A DNA stretch of 40,723 nucleotides, from NCBI GenBank assembly GCA_945980035.1, contig CAMFQG010000002.1, positions 1 to 40,723 on the forward strand, in the 5' to 3' direction. Below are positions 8,704-17,468 of the stretch, piece after piece. A program made the position numbers and the translations under genes. A model generated the notes under the pieces. It was not told where the DNA came from. It made no database searches and worked only from the letters and a program-made list of their open reading frames with translations. The stretch's first letter is position 1, and the number at the start of each line of letters is the position of its first letter. Source of the DNA: an uncultured Clostridia bacterium. Its GTDB lineage: Bacteria; Bacillota; Clostridia; Oscillospirales; Acutalibacteraceae.

Positions 8704-9918
8704 TCAAGTCCTTTTTCGGCGAATTACAGAGCCTTTTGGAATTTCAGCATCTGTTGTCATAATCAACTGTTCCATTGCGTGAGGTGCTGATTCAACCTCT
8801 TGTCCGTACTTGTTCACAAGCTTTAAACACTTTGTTGTAAAGGGTTTTCCGCTTGGGGGCAACACATCTAAAGTATCTCCAAGGAAAAATCTGTTCCGCT
8901 GGGTAATATTTGATACTTCACCCTCTGATGATTCGCAAAATGCGACTACATCGTAGGTGCGGATATATCCGCCGTTATCGGTAACCTGTCCCGGCTCTTT
9001 GCCAAAATAAAAGCCTGTGTTATATTCTCTGTGGCTGATTTTTTCGGTTTCCTCTTTAATCCATTGAGGCAACACAAAATCCTTAGGATTTTTATAGTAT
9101 TCATCAACTGCGTTGCGGTATGCGTTTGTTATTACCGCAACATAGTAGCTTGACTTTGCTCTGCCCTCGATTTTTAAGCTTGAAATTCCTGCCTCTACAA
9201 GCTGTGGAATATGCTCAATCATACATAAATCTCTTGAATTATACAGGAAGGTCCCTTGATTTGTTTCCTCAACAGGGAAAAACTGTCCCTCTCTGTTTTC
9301 TTCATAGAGGTGATATTTCCATCTGCAAGGCTGGGCACAATCTCCGCGGTTTGCATCTCTGCCTGTCATATAGCTTGAAATCAGGCATCTTCCTGAAAAA
9401 GAAACACACATTGCACCGTGGACAAAGGTTTCTATTTCAAGCTCCTTTGGAGTTTTTGCGCGGATAGTTGCAATCTCAGGCAAGGAAAGCTCTCTTGCCA
9501 AAACTACTCTGGATGCACCCATATTGTACAAGGTATTTGCTGTAAGGTGGTTAGTTATACCTGCCTGTGTAGATACGTGAAGTTCCACATTGGGAGCATA
9601 TTTTTTTGCAAGCTCCATAACGCCTACATCTGCAATTATAAAGGCGTCAACTCCGCAATCCTGCGCATACTCAAGAAACTCAGGCAGGCGGTCAATTTCA
9701 TCAACACGTGGCAAGGTATTACAGGTTAAATGCACCTTTACCTTGTTACTGTGAGCAAAGTCACAGGCTTTCTTTAATTGTTGGTTGTCAAAATTTGCAG
9801 AGGCTGTCCTCATTCCAAATTCTGTACCTGCAAGAAACACTGCGTCTGCTCTGAATTTTACGGCAGATTCAAGACATTCAAAATCTCCTGCAGGTGATAA
9901 AACTTCAACTTTATTCAT
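8704..9918 (-). CDS. U32 family peptidase
   Basis: VEVLSPAGDFECLESAVKFRADAVFLAG; FVHGAMCVSFSGRCLISSYMTGRDANRGDCAQPCRW; SLKIEGRAKS. Confidence 0.95.
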   Translation of the reverse strand: MNKVEVLSPAGDFECLESAVKFRADAVFLAGTEFGMRTASANFDNQQLKKACDFAHSNKVKVHLTCNTLPRVDEIDRLPEFLEYAQDCGVDAFIIADVGVMELAKKYAPNVELHVSTQAGITNHLTANTLYNMGASRVVLARELSLPEIATIRAKTPKELEIETFVHGAMCVSFSGRCLISSYMTGRDANRGDCAQPCRWKYHLYEENREGQFFPVEETNQGTFLYNSRDLCMIEHIPQLVEAGISSLKIEGRAKSSYYVAVITNAYRNAVDEYYKNPKDFVLPQWIKEETEKISHREYNTGFYFGKEPGQVTDNGGYIRTYDVVAFCESSEGEVSNITQRNRFFLGDTLDVLPPSGKPFTTKCLKLVNKYGQEVESAPHAMEQLIMTTDAEIPKGSVIRRKRT

Positions 9919-11258
9919 TATACATTACCGCTGTTATATAGATTTATATTATGCTGATAGATATTTGACGCATAGTAAGGAGTACCGCTTTCTGAGTGAC
10001 AGAAATACAGATAATTGGTATCGTCAGGATAAATAGCCGCTAAAATTGCCTCCATACCGGGATTACAGATAGGTCCTGCCGGCAAGCCTTTAATCTTGTA
10101 GGTATCGTAGCTGCTCTTGAAGGTCTTTCTTATATCCTCAGGCACAGCCTTTTTACTGCGGTATGGATAGTAAGATGTTGAGTCGCAATCAAGTCTGTGA
10201 ATATCATAGCTTTCACCGTACTCAAGTCGGTTATGAAGTACGGAGCTTATCTTGTACATATCGTCCTTGTTTGCAGCCTCAGCCTGAATAATAGACGCAA
10301 TAGTAAGGATTTCATCCATACTGTAATCTGTTTTCTTTATAGCTTCTGCTACATTTACCTCATTTTTATATCCCTCTACATACTGATCCGTATAAGTTCT
10401 CAATTCGTAAACATTCAACATTCTGCGGATAGTCATTTCGGGGTCTTCATTTACATAGCACTCGTAGGTATCGGGGAAAAGATAACCCTCAAGCTTATAG
10501 TAACGCTTGTCCTTGTTTTTAATCTTTGTCAAAAATTCAAAGCTCTCGTCAAATTCGTCGGAATTACACAGCTCAAGGAATTTATCTACATCATTTAAAA
10601 TTTTTGCTTTTTTAAGCCTGTTTGCAATTTCAATTACACTTTGTCCCTCAGGAATTGTAACCGTAACTGTATCAGTACGGTTTGCCAAGGACTGCAGGTA
10701 GTTGATAATTGCCTCGTAGTCCATATTTGTATTTATCTCATATTTACCCTGTGTAAAGCTGTCTGCATTTTTTGTGATTGTTGCATACATACCAAAAAAT
10801 CCCGGCTCGGAAATAACACCCTTTTTATGTAGCACCTCACACACATCATCTAAAGTCGGATCTTGGGGGATTTTTATTGTAACGGTATTAACTTCTGATC
10901 TTCCGATTGCAAGTAAATCGTTAACTCCAACCATCAAAAACATACCGAACATAATGCCCACAAGCCCCACAGATATCCACCAGATTGTTCTGAACAATCT
11001 TTTGTTTCTGCGGTCAATGAACTTTTCTTCCCTTTTTCTTTCCTTTTCCTTTTTCTTGCGATAATTCTTCGAGTCCTTTCTTATCTGTACTCTCACATCA
11101 TCGTCGGAAAAAGAATTAATGTGGTGATCATCTACGTCAAAGCCTTCGTTCTCTCTGTATTTCTCACCAACAGCCAAATCTTCGTCGCTTATGTGCATCC
11201 TGAAACTCTGGACTTTTTCTCTTCTGCGTTCATCTATGGGCATATTGTTATTATCCAT
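9918..11258 (-). CDS. mltG: Endolytic transglycosylase MltG
   Basis: TM segment, YceG-like domain: LEGYLFPDTYE, IASIIQAEA, LPAGPICNPGMEAILAAIYP. Confidence 0.95.
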   Translation of the reverse strand: MDNNNMPIDERRREKVQSFRMHISDEDLAVGEKYRENEGFDVDDHHINSFSDDDVRVQIRKDSKNYRKKKEKERKREEKFIDRRNKRLFRTIWWISVGLVGIMFGMFLMVGVNDLLAIGRSEVNTVTIKIPQDPTLDDVCEVLHKKGVISEPGFFGMYATITKNADSFTQGKYEINTNMDYEAIINYLQSLANRTDTVTVTIPEGQSVIEIANRLKKAKILNDVDKFLELCNSDEFDESFEFLTKIKNKDKRYYKLEGYLFPDTYECYVNEDPEMTIRRMLNVYELRTYTDQYVEGYKNEVNVAEAIKKTDYSMDEILTIASIIQAEAANKDDMYKISSVLHNRLEYGESYDIHRLDCDSTSYYPYRSKKAVPEDIRKTFKSSYDTYKIKGLPAGPICNPGMEAILAAIYPDDTNYLYFCHSESGTPYYASNIYQHNINLYNSGNV

Positions 11259-11267
11259 ATTTTCCTC

Positions 11268-11858
11268 CTACATATTACGTGTATCCAAGGTAAATCTATC
11301 TGTTATAACCAAGTCTATGGGTTTATCATAAAAGCCACGAGGCAGTTCCTGTTCGATGCAACGAGAATAGCAAACGCCAACCGTTACGCCGTGATAATCT
11401 GTTAAAAACCTGTCATAGTAGCCTTTGCCAAAGCCCAGTCTGTAACCGCACTGGTCATATACCAAGCCGGGCACCATACAGATGCTTGAAGAAAAGTCGG
11501 TAACCTTTTCACATCTGTCCTTAATGGGTTCTAAAAGTCCGTAAGAGCCTTTTTCAAGGTCATCAAAGGAATTGATAACATAGTAGTCCATCAGCTTTTC
11601 TTCAGTATTACAGAGAGGTACAGCCACAGTTTTATTATCGCTGAATGCCTTTTTGATTATTTCTGTAGTGTCAACCTCTATGTCCTTTGAAACAAAAGCA
11701 AGAATTGTTTTTGCCTGCTTGTATTCAATGTTGCTGACAAAATTCTTATACAATGCAGTATCTAACTGTTGCTTTTTTTCTTTGGTCATATTTTGTCTGA
11801 TTTTTTTGTACTTGCTCCTAAGCTGAAGCTTTTTTTGTTTCAGATTTTTTACGGGCAT
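11268..11858 (-). CDS. 5-formyltetrahydrofolate cyclo-ligase
   Basis: KKLQLRSKYKKIRQNM...MVPGLVYDQCGYRLGFGKGYYDRFL; start moved to MPVKNLK because the longer ORF overlaps the DJ-1 gene. Confidence 0.92.
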   Translation of the reverse strand: MPVKNLKQKKLQLRSKYKKIRQNMTKEKKQQLDTALYKNFVSNIEYKQAKTILAFVSKDIEVDTTEIIKKAFSDNKTVAVPLCNTEEKLMDYYVINSFDDLEKGSYGLLEPIKDRCEKVTDFSSSICMVPGLVYDQCGYRLGFGKGYYDRFLTDYHGVTVGVCYSRCIEQELPRGFYDKPIDLVITDRFTLDTRNM

Positions 11859-12418
11859 TGCATAGCCTCGCTGACTTTCTGTGCCATTTCCTTTGAGGAT
11901 AGCTTTTCTGCGATTAATAATCCAAATGGGATTGTACAGCCTGCACCCTTGCCTGTAATCACTTTGTCTGTACACACCGCTGCTTCACCGGTGTAATTAA
12001 CCTTTTCGGGATTAATCTCATAGCCCGGATAACAGGTTGCGTTTTTTCCGTCAAGGATTCCTCGTTTTCCTAAAATTGAGGGTGCCGCACAAATTGCACA
12101 AATGTATTTATCATTGGCTACGGCATAGTCAAGAACTCTGTGGACAAAATCGGATTTATCAAGATTGTTTGTGCCGTCAACTCCGCCGGGCAAAATAACG
12201 CAGTCCATATTATTAAGCTCAACTTCCTTTGGGGTAATATCTGCTGTTACCTTGATATTACAGGAAGAGGTGACAGTTTCGCTGTAAACACCTACAGTTT
12301 TAACGTCAAGCTTTGCTCTGCGTAAAACGTCAACAGTTGTGAGAGCTTCGGTTATTTCAAAGCCGTCGGCAAGCATCAAATAAATCATAGTAAACTTCCT
12401 TTCAATAAAGCTAATCAA
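11849..12418 (-). CDS. DJ-1/PfpI family protein
   Basis: VILPGGVDGTNNL, ICAICAAPSILG nucleophile elbow. Confidence 0.92.
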   Translation of the reverse strand: MISFIERKFTMIYLMLADGFEITEALTTVDVLRRAKLDVKTVGVYSETVTSSCNIKVTADITPKEVELNNMDCVILPGGVDGTNNLDKSDFVHRVLDYAVANDKYICAICAAPSILGKRGILDGKNATCYPGYEINPEKVNYTGEAAVCTDKVITGKGAGCTIPFGLLIAEKLSSKEMAQKVSEAMQCP

Positions 12419-13235
12419 GCAATAGGTTTGCGTAAATATTATCTGTTTTATATTCTGTTAAATACCTTACCATTCCGTATTTATCCTCTTCTACATTATC
12501 TGATTGGGTTATAAGAAATTGTTGAGAATCAGATAAACGGAACGTAAAGTTATCTGCATTTGAGGTAGAGAGAATATCGTCAAGCATATATGGGATATTT
12601 CTGTCATCACATATAATCTCATATACGTTGCAAACTTCTCCGTCGTCAAAAAGGGCGTAGCCAAAGTTATTTTTAATTATTTTTACCCCGTAAAGGCTGT
12701 TGTAATCAAGGGCATAATTTATCTGCTGATTATTCCAAAAAAGAAAATTATTCTTCAAAACTCTGTTGCGTATTCCGCAATAGTTACTGACAACAATTTC
12801 ATCCTTTGGATACTTTTTTGCAAGCTTTTCAAGGGAATCTCTCTTAAAAGAAGCAGATTTTTGAGTAATTTTTGAAAAGCCGAGCCTTCCGTAAAAATCA
12901 TACAGAGAAGCTGTAGCAGGAAGAGTAACGCATAATTCTATATCAGAATTATTAAGTGCATAGTCAACTAAATTTGGCATTATTCCGTTGCCTTGGTAAG
13001 ACTTCTTTGTAGCCGCTGCGTACAAATACCCGGCTTTGTGTCCGTTGACCATTGTATTGATAAGGTACAACATAGATACAACAGTGTCTCCGTCCTTGGC
13101 AACATAGGAAATATCAGGTGAAAACACCCTGTCAAAAAACAAGTCCACACTGTCAGGGTTATCTTCAAAATTTTCAAACCATAATTCTTTTAACGAATTA
13201 ATATCGCTGTCTGTGGCGTTTGAATACTCAATCAT
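12411..13235 (-). CDS. GNAT family N-acetyltransferase
   Basis: AGYLYAAATKKSYQGNGIMPNLVDYAL acetyl-CoA binding motif. Confidence 0.85.
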   Translation of the reverse strand: MIEYSNATDSDINSLKELWFENFEDNPDSVDLFFDRVFSPDISYVAKDGDTVVSMLYLINTMVNGHKAGYLYAAATKKSYQGNGIMPNLVDYALNNSDIELCVTLPATASLYDFYGRLGFSKITQKSASFKRDSLEKLAKKYPKDEIVVSNYCGIRNRVLKNNFLFWNNQQINYALDYNSLYGVKIIKNNFGYALFDDGEVCNVYEIICDDRNIPYMLDDILSTSNADNFTFRLSDSQQFLITQSDNVEEDKYGMVRYLTEYKTDNIYANLLLD

Positions 13236-14118
13236 TTCTTTCTCCGCTGTAACGCTTTAATATAACTACAGGATGGTAGGAAAGCTTTGACTTCCGCAAG
13301 GTTTCCAAGCCTAAATCCTCTTCTCTGTTAATAAACTCAAATCCCACAAGGGTTTTGACAAATTCATTATTTATCTTAGCATAAGCACCGTCATACTGGA
13401 CCAGTGCCTTTTCAAAGGACACGTCAAATGTATTCTTGTTAATTCTTGCGCCCATTGTCATTGCAACAGGAGTATTGTCAACATACAAAACTCCTCCGTG
13501 GAACTTAAAGGCATCGTAATTTTCAAAAGCCTCTTTTATTGCAAAGTATTCATCGTAAGTTGAAGTGTCGATTTGGTTATTTTTGCACCAATTTTCCACT
13601 ACTTCCATAGCGTCAGCCATATTATCCTTGTTGATAATTTGGAACTTCCAATTTGGATAACTGCGGTTGAATTTTGAAATGTGGTTACGTTTGCTGTGGT
13701 ATTTTTTACCCGGCAAAATTGAAAGGTCGTAGTTTGTGTATATATAATCCTCGTCGCCTGTTAATTCCTCAAAAGAATAATTATCATCTGTAAGCTGAAC
13801 AAGCCTTTCACGTTGTGCCTCTGTAAGCATTGTAAAAACTACCTTACAGCCACGTTCTTTTGCGTCAAGGAAAATGTCGTCAATAATTTGTTTTATGTCA
13901 CCCTCTCCTGTTGGGAAGCAATATCCCCAGGGGGTGTTATCGTCTTTAAAATATGCCTTTAAGAGAAAGCCGTCTTTTGTGCATATTTTGATATTATATT
14001 TTTTATGCCAAAGATATACGTTAGCAAAATTATAGTCACAGCCCATTGTGCTGTATTTTTCAAAATACTCTCTAAGCCTTGGAACGTCCTCTTTGACAGG
14101 GTTTCTAAAGTTTAGCAT
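13228..14118 (-). CDS. DUF2156 (phosphatidylglycerol lysyltransferase-like) domain protein
   Basis: YNFANVYLWHKKYNIKI...SKRNHISKFNRSYPNWKFQII; C-terminal GNAT-like fold. Confidence 0.82.
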   Translation of the reverse strand: MLNFRNPVKEDVPRLREYFEKYSTMGCDYNFANVYLWHKKYNIKICTKDGFLLKAYFKDDNTPWGYCFPTGEGDIKQIIDDIFLDAKERGCKVVFTMLTEAQRERLVQLTDDNYSFEELTGDEDYIYTNYDLSILPGKKYHSKRNHISKFNRSYPNWKFQIINKDNMADAMEVVENWCKNNQIDTSTYDEYFAIKEAFENYDAFKFHGGVLYVDNTPVAMTMGARINKNTFDVSFEKALVQYDGAYAKINNEFVKTLVGFEFINREEDLGLETLRKSKLSYHPVVILKRYSGERND

Positions 14119-14780
14119 AAATATCCTTCTACTATATTTTTTATATCAGTTGAAATATCTTCTATTGTTCTCATTGTTCCGTTTTCAGTACAGGAAATAC
14201 GTTTCCAATTTAATTTTTTTGCGGCATATAAAGCGGATTTGCGACAATTCAGCAAAAAGTCAACATTCTTTTCGTGCAGGTCCTTTTTACTTTCGTCACC
14301 TGAATATCTGTTTGACAGCAATTTTTGTGAAACGTCAGGCTCTACATCAAGGTAAATTATCAAGTCAGGCTTTGGAACAGCAAGCTTTTTGTATTCAAAA
14401 TCCTCCTGAAATTCAATAAAAGAGTCCCACTGTTCAAAAGGAAGCTTTGACATCTGGTAAATGATATTTGAAGTAGCATAACGGTCAGCAAGAATTACGT
14501 TACCGTTTTCATAGTCCTTTTTCCAAAACTGCAAGTAGCTTGCCACTCTGTCAACGGAATAAAAGGCAGAGGCGGCATAGGCATTTACATCGGCAGGGTT
14601 GTCCCCTAACTGTCCGCCTAAGTACATTTTTACAAGTGATGAGCTTGGATTATCGTAATCAGGGAAAGTGAGCTTTGTAACATTATTGCCCTTTTGTTCT
14701 AAATATTTATGCAGAATTTCAGTTTGAGTAGCTTTTCCGGAGCCGTCAAGCCCCTCGATTACTATAAACTTACCTGCCAT
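14112..14780 (-). CDS. tmk: dTMP kinase (thymidylate kinase)
   Basis: FIVIEGLDGSGKATQTEIL P-loop, LADRYATSNIIYQ. Confidence 0.93.
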   Translation of the reverse strand: MAGKFIVIEGLDGSGKATQTEILHKYLEQKGNNVTKLTFPDYDNPSSSLVKMYLGGQLGDNPADVNAYAASAFYSVDRVASYLQFWKKDYENGNVILADRYATSNIIYQMSKLPFEQWDSFIEFQEDFEYKKLAVPKPDLIIYLDVEPDVSQKLLSNRYSGDESKKDLHEKNVDFLLNCRKSALYAAKKLNWKRISCTENGTMRTIEDISTDIKNIVEGYLC

Positions 14781-15591
14781 ACTTTTCCCTCATTTCCTTT
14801 TGCTTACCGCAACACATATTTCCCTCAGGACAAGGACCGAACAGACAGGATGGACCGCATTTTGAGAAAAGATTTGGAGCAACCTCAAGACACTGTAACA
14901 GCATCTGCTCGGCTACCATTCTGATTTCCCACTGAGCACGGTTGCAACAACGGTGAGCAAAGAAATTCTCAAGACTGCGTGTATTAAATGTGCATATTAT
15001 TTTTGTTGTGCAAGCATTTGGAAGTACAAATCTTGCATCCTCGTTTGCCTTTTTCAAAAATGCTGAATACTGTGCTTTATTCTCTGCTTTAAAGGTTGAC
15101 ATTATTTCTTCGTCAGTACCGCTTAATTCTTTTTCAGAATTTTCTTTAATATATCCAACTAAAAGTGCATCTCTGATTTCCCTGTAAGCCTCCGACTGCA
15201 TATCAATTACCTTTTTATAGGCTTTGTATGCTTTTTCGTTCTTTTGGATTTCAGGGGGTGTTACAAATTCAAACTTTGTGCCGTCAACATATCTTTGAGA
15301 TTGCTGGCTGTAGGAAGCGATTCTATGGCGTACCAGCTGGTGAGAACAAGCTCGGCTGATACCCTCGATACCAAATGTAAATGAAGCGTGTTCAAAGGGA
15401 CTGCCGTGTCCCATATTAGAAAGCATTTCTATAAAATCAGCAGTTTTCTCCTTGTCTAAACCATCTCTGATATTTTCTACATCTGAGGCTGAATAGCAAA
15501 GCTTTGCCGCCATAGCCACAACCTCTTGAGGATCGGGTGTATATGCAAGTAATTTTACCTTTGGTGCCATAAAAAAGTCCTCTTTTCCCAT
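14770..15591 (-). CDS. thyX: FAD-dependent thymidylate synthase
   Basis: ThyX motif RHRIASYSQQSQRY; start possibly at MAPKVKL (aa 8). Confidence 0.95.
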   Translation of the reverse strand: MGKEDFFMAPKVKLLAYTPDPQEVVAMAAKLCYSASDVENIRDGLDKEKTADFIEMLSNMGHGSPFEHASFTFGIEGISRACSHQLVRHRIASYSQQSQRYVDGTKFEFVTPPEIQKNEKAYKAYKKVIDMQSEAYREIRDALLVGYIKENSEKELSGTDEEIMSTFKAENKAQYSAFLKKANEDARFVLPNACTTKIICTFNTRSLENFFAHRCCNRAQWEIRMVAEQMLLQCLEVAPNLFSKCGPSCLFGPCPEGNMCCGKQKEMREKYGR

Positions 15592-15678
15592 TTAAAGATA
15601 TTTAGGTAATTATACCACTGTTAGCTACAAAAATCAACAGAAAATATATGTTAACTACGACAAAAGGACACCATTCAC

Positions 15679-15711
15679 CGGTGTCCTTTGTCTTTGTTAT
15701 TTAATTCTTAT
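15679..15711. repeat. 33-bp direct repeat, copy A
   Basis: CGGTGTCCTTTGTCTTTGTTATTTAATTCTTAT; 32/33 identical to 17436-17468. Confidence 0.95.
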
Positions 15712-15773
15712 GATTTACTACATATTTACCTGTAAAAATGTTGAAAGAACTGTTATATATAAACCACAAAACA

Positions 15774-15795
15774 GCGGTCGGGAAAACCCGACCGC
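15774..15795 (-). terminator. Strong hairpin downstream of the anti-sigma gene
   Basis: GCGGTCGGG-AAAA-CCCGACCGC perfect 9-bp stem; on the minus strand followed by TGTTTTGTGG. Confidence 0.65.
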
Positions 15796-15809
15796 ATAAT
15801 TGATATAAA

Positions 15810-16694
15810 TCAGTCAATTATTTTAGCTGTAATCATAATATCATTTTCGTCAACATAAATACACTTTAGACGTATTTTTTCAGTTTCGGTTGTACCGTCG
15901 ATATAATTTGCCTTTGCGGTAACGGTAATATTGTTAATCATATTCTCGTAAAGCTGTTTGTCAGTCATAACTTTTTTCGTTTTGTTATAAAAGCTTCCAA
16001 GGATTTCAACCGGGGCAAAGTTTGTTTTTCCGTGTTTAAAAATCTTATCTTGATCTTTGTATGAAACCGAAAAATCGGAATACGTCTCTTTTTCACCGAC
16101 ATTTGTGCCAATCATTACATCTAAATCGCTGTTCACAATATGCCAATAAACCTCGCCACCTTTTACAAACACAGTAGCTCCCTCAACATCTGTTTTTTTC
16201 ATATCAAAAAAGCTGTCGTCATTACCATTCAACAAGAAACTTCCGTTTTCGATACTGTACGTGAGCTTTTCAATATTTTCTCCCGTACATTTAAAGTTAA
16301 AATCCAGTAACGCACCTACCACGTTAGGAGACGTTCCTTTTGAGCTTTGATTCATCGATCCTTCGAGGATCATCTCAGGCTTTATCTCACCTACGGGCGT
16401 AAATTTATCTTTTGTAATGACCGTTGCTTCATCGGATGTAGCTTCCGCAGCGTAAGCGGTTACAAAAAATCCGTTGTGATTTCCTGCTGTATTATTGCCT
16501 GTAAACATAAAGTTAGAAATAATTCCTGCCGACAATACAGCTATCAGTGCAAAAGCTGTTGTGGCAATTCTAAAACCTTTTCTTTTTGTCATTTTTCTTT
16601 CCTCCATAGACGTGTCGAAGGCGATTTGAGACCTACGCACGCAATAATTTTTTAACATAGTATCAATCTCATAATCGGAAATATTCTTATTCAT
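15810..16694 (-). CDS. Putative membrane-bound anti-sigma factor with large extracellular domain
   Basis: Overlaps the end of the ECF sigma gene by 8 bp; short cytosolic N-terminus, single TM (IATTAFALIAVLSAGIISNFMF), extracellular C-terminus. Confidence 0.7.
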   Translation of the reverse strand: MNKNISDYEIDTMLKNYCVRRSQIAFDTSMEERKMTKRKGFRIATTAFALIAVLSAGIISNFMFTGNNTAGNHNGFFVTAYAAEATSDEATVITKDKFTPVGEIKPEMILEGSMNQSSKGTSPNVVGALLDFNFKCTGENIEKLTYSIENGSFLLNGNDDSFFDMKKTDVEGATVFVKGGEVYWHIVNSDLDVMIGTNVGEKETYSDFSVSYKDQDKIFKHGKTNFAPVEILGSFYNKTKKVMTDKQLYENMINNITVTAKANYIDGTTETEKIRLKCIYVDENDIMITAKIID

Positions 16695-17184
16695 CTGTCA
16701 TCCTCCTTTTAATTTCTGCCTTTGCCGCCGATAATCTTGACTTAACCGTACCCACAGGGATTTTCAATATTTCAGCAATCTCGGATTCGGAATATCCCTT
16801 GAAAAAATACAGAACGATTACAGTTCTTTTCTTCATGCTTAGTCTTCTCACGGCAGAGTGAAGCAGGTAATAATCTTCCCGGTTATTTGCATTGATTTCG
16901 GGTATTGAATTGAAAAAGCTGTCACTCTCCTCACCTGTTTTAAAAAGGTATTGAAACCTGCGTCGAGCTGAGTTAAGAGTGTTTTTATATGTGTTTACGC
17001 AGATTGAGTACAGCCACTTGTCAAAAGGTTTTGATTTATCATATTTGTCATAGTGTCGCATTGCTTTGAGCCATGTTTCCTGAAACAAATCCTCAGCCTC
17101 AGTTTTGTTGCCGCATAGCGACATACACAACCGCGTCAAATCAGCGCTGTACTGTTGTGCGTAAATAGCAAACTCCTTCTTCAA
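16687..17184 (-). CDS. ECF-type RNA polymerase sigma factor
   Basis: Region 2 AEDLFQETWLKAMRHYDKYD...FDKWLYSICVNTYKN; region 4 YFFKGYSESEIAEILKIPVGTVKSRLSAAK. Confidence 0.94.
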   Translation of the reverse strand: MKKEFAIYAQQYSADLTRLCMSLCGNKTEAEDLFQETWLKAMRHYDKYDKSKPFDKWLYSICVNTYKNTLNSARRRFQYLFKTGEESDSFFNSIPEINANNREDYYLLHSAVRRLSMKKRTVIVLYFFKGYSESEIAEILKIPVGTVKSRLSAAKAEIKRRMTDE

Positions 17185-17216
17185 TTCGTCACCCCTTTTT
17201 TGAAAGCTTTCACTAT

Positions 17217-17245
17217 ATATACAATTTAGATAAGAAAAAGGTTCA
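17217..17245 (-). promoter_or_regulatory. Putative ECF-type autoregulatory promoter of the sigma/anti-sigma operon
   Basis: Minus strand TGAACC-TTTTTCTTATCTAAATT (17 bp)-GTATAT, upstream of the sigma gene. Confidence 0.55.
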
Positions 17246-17331
17246 TTTTATTTTACCACAAAGAAAAGTGGCTTAGCAAATTCTCAGACTTGCAATTTGT
17301 AGATACAATTGTAATTCCTATAAAGTAAAAA

Positions 17332-17361
17332 ACACCGTGCAGACAATTATGTCCACACGGT
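17332..17361 (-). terminator. Terminator between lysis cassette and sigma operon
   Basis: Minus strand ACCGTGTGGAC-ATAATT-GTCTGCACGGTGTTTTTTAC. Confidence 0.8.
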
Positions 17362-17435
17362 ATTCTTCTTTTTAAAGTTTCCAATCGGCTTATTACTGTT
17401 TATTTCTTAAAATCCTTATGAGCAGTAGCCTTTAA

Positions 17436-17468
17436 CGGTGTCCTTCGTCTTTGTTATTTAATTCTTAT
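17436..17468. repeat. 33-bp direct repeat, copy B (overlaps the 3' end of the CHAP gene)
   Basis: CGGTGTCCTTCGTCTTTGTTATTTAATTCTTAT; 32/33 identical to 15679-15711. Confidence 0.95.

Noticed and set aside
15679-17468. Calling the 33-bp repeats attL/attR of an integrative element
   Set aside because: No recombinase gene lies between them; kept only as direct repeats with an insertion/duplication hypothesis.
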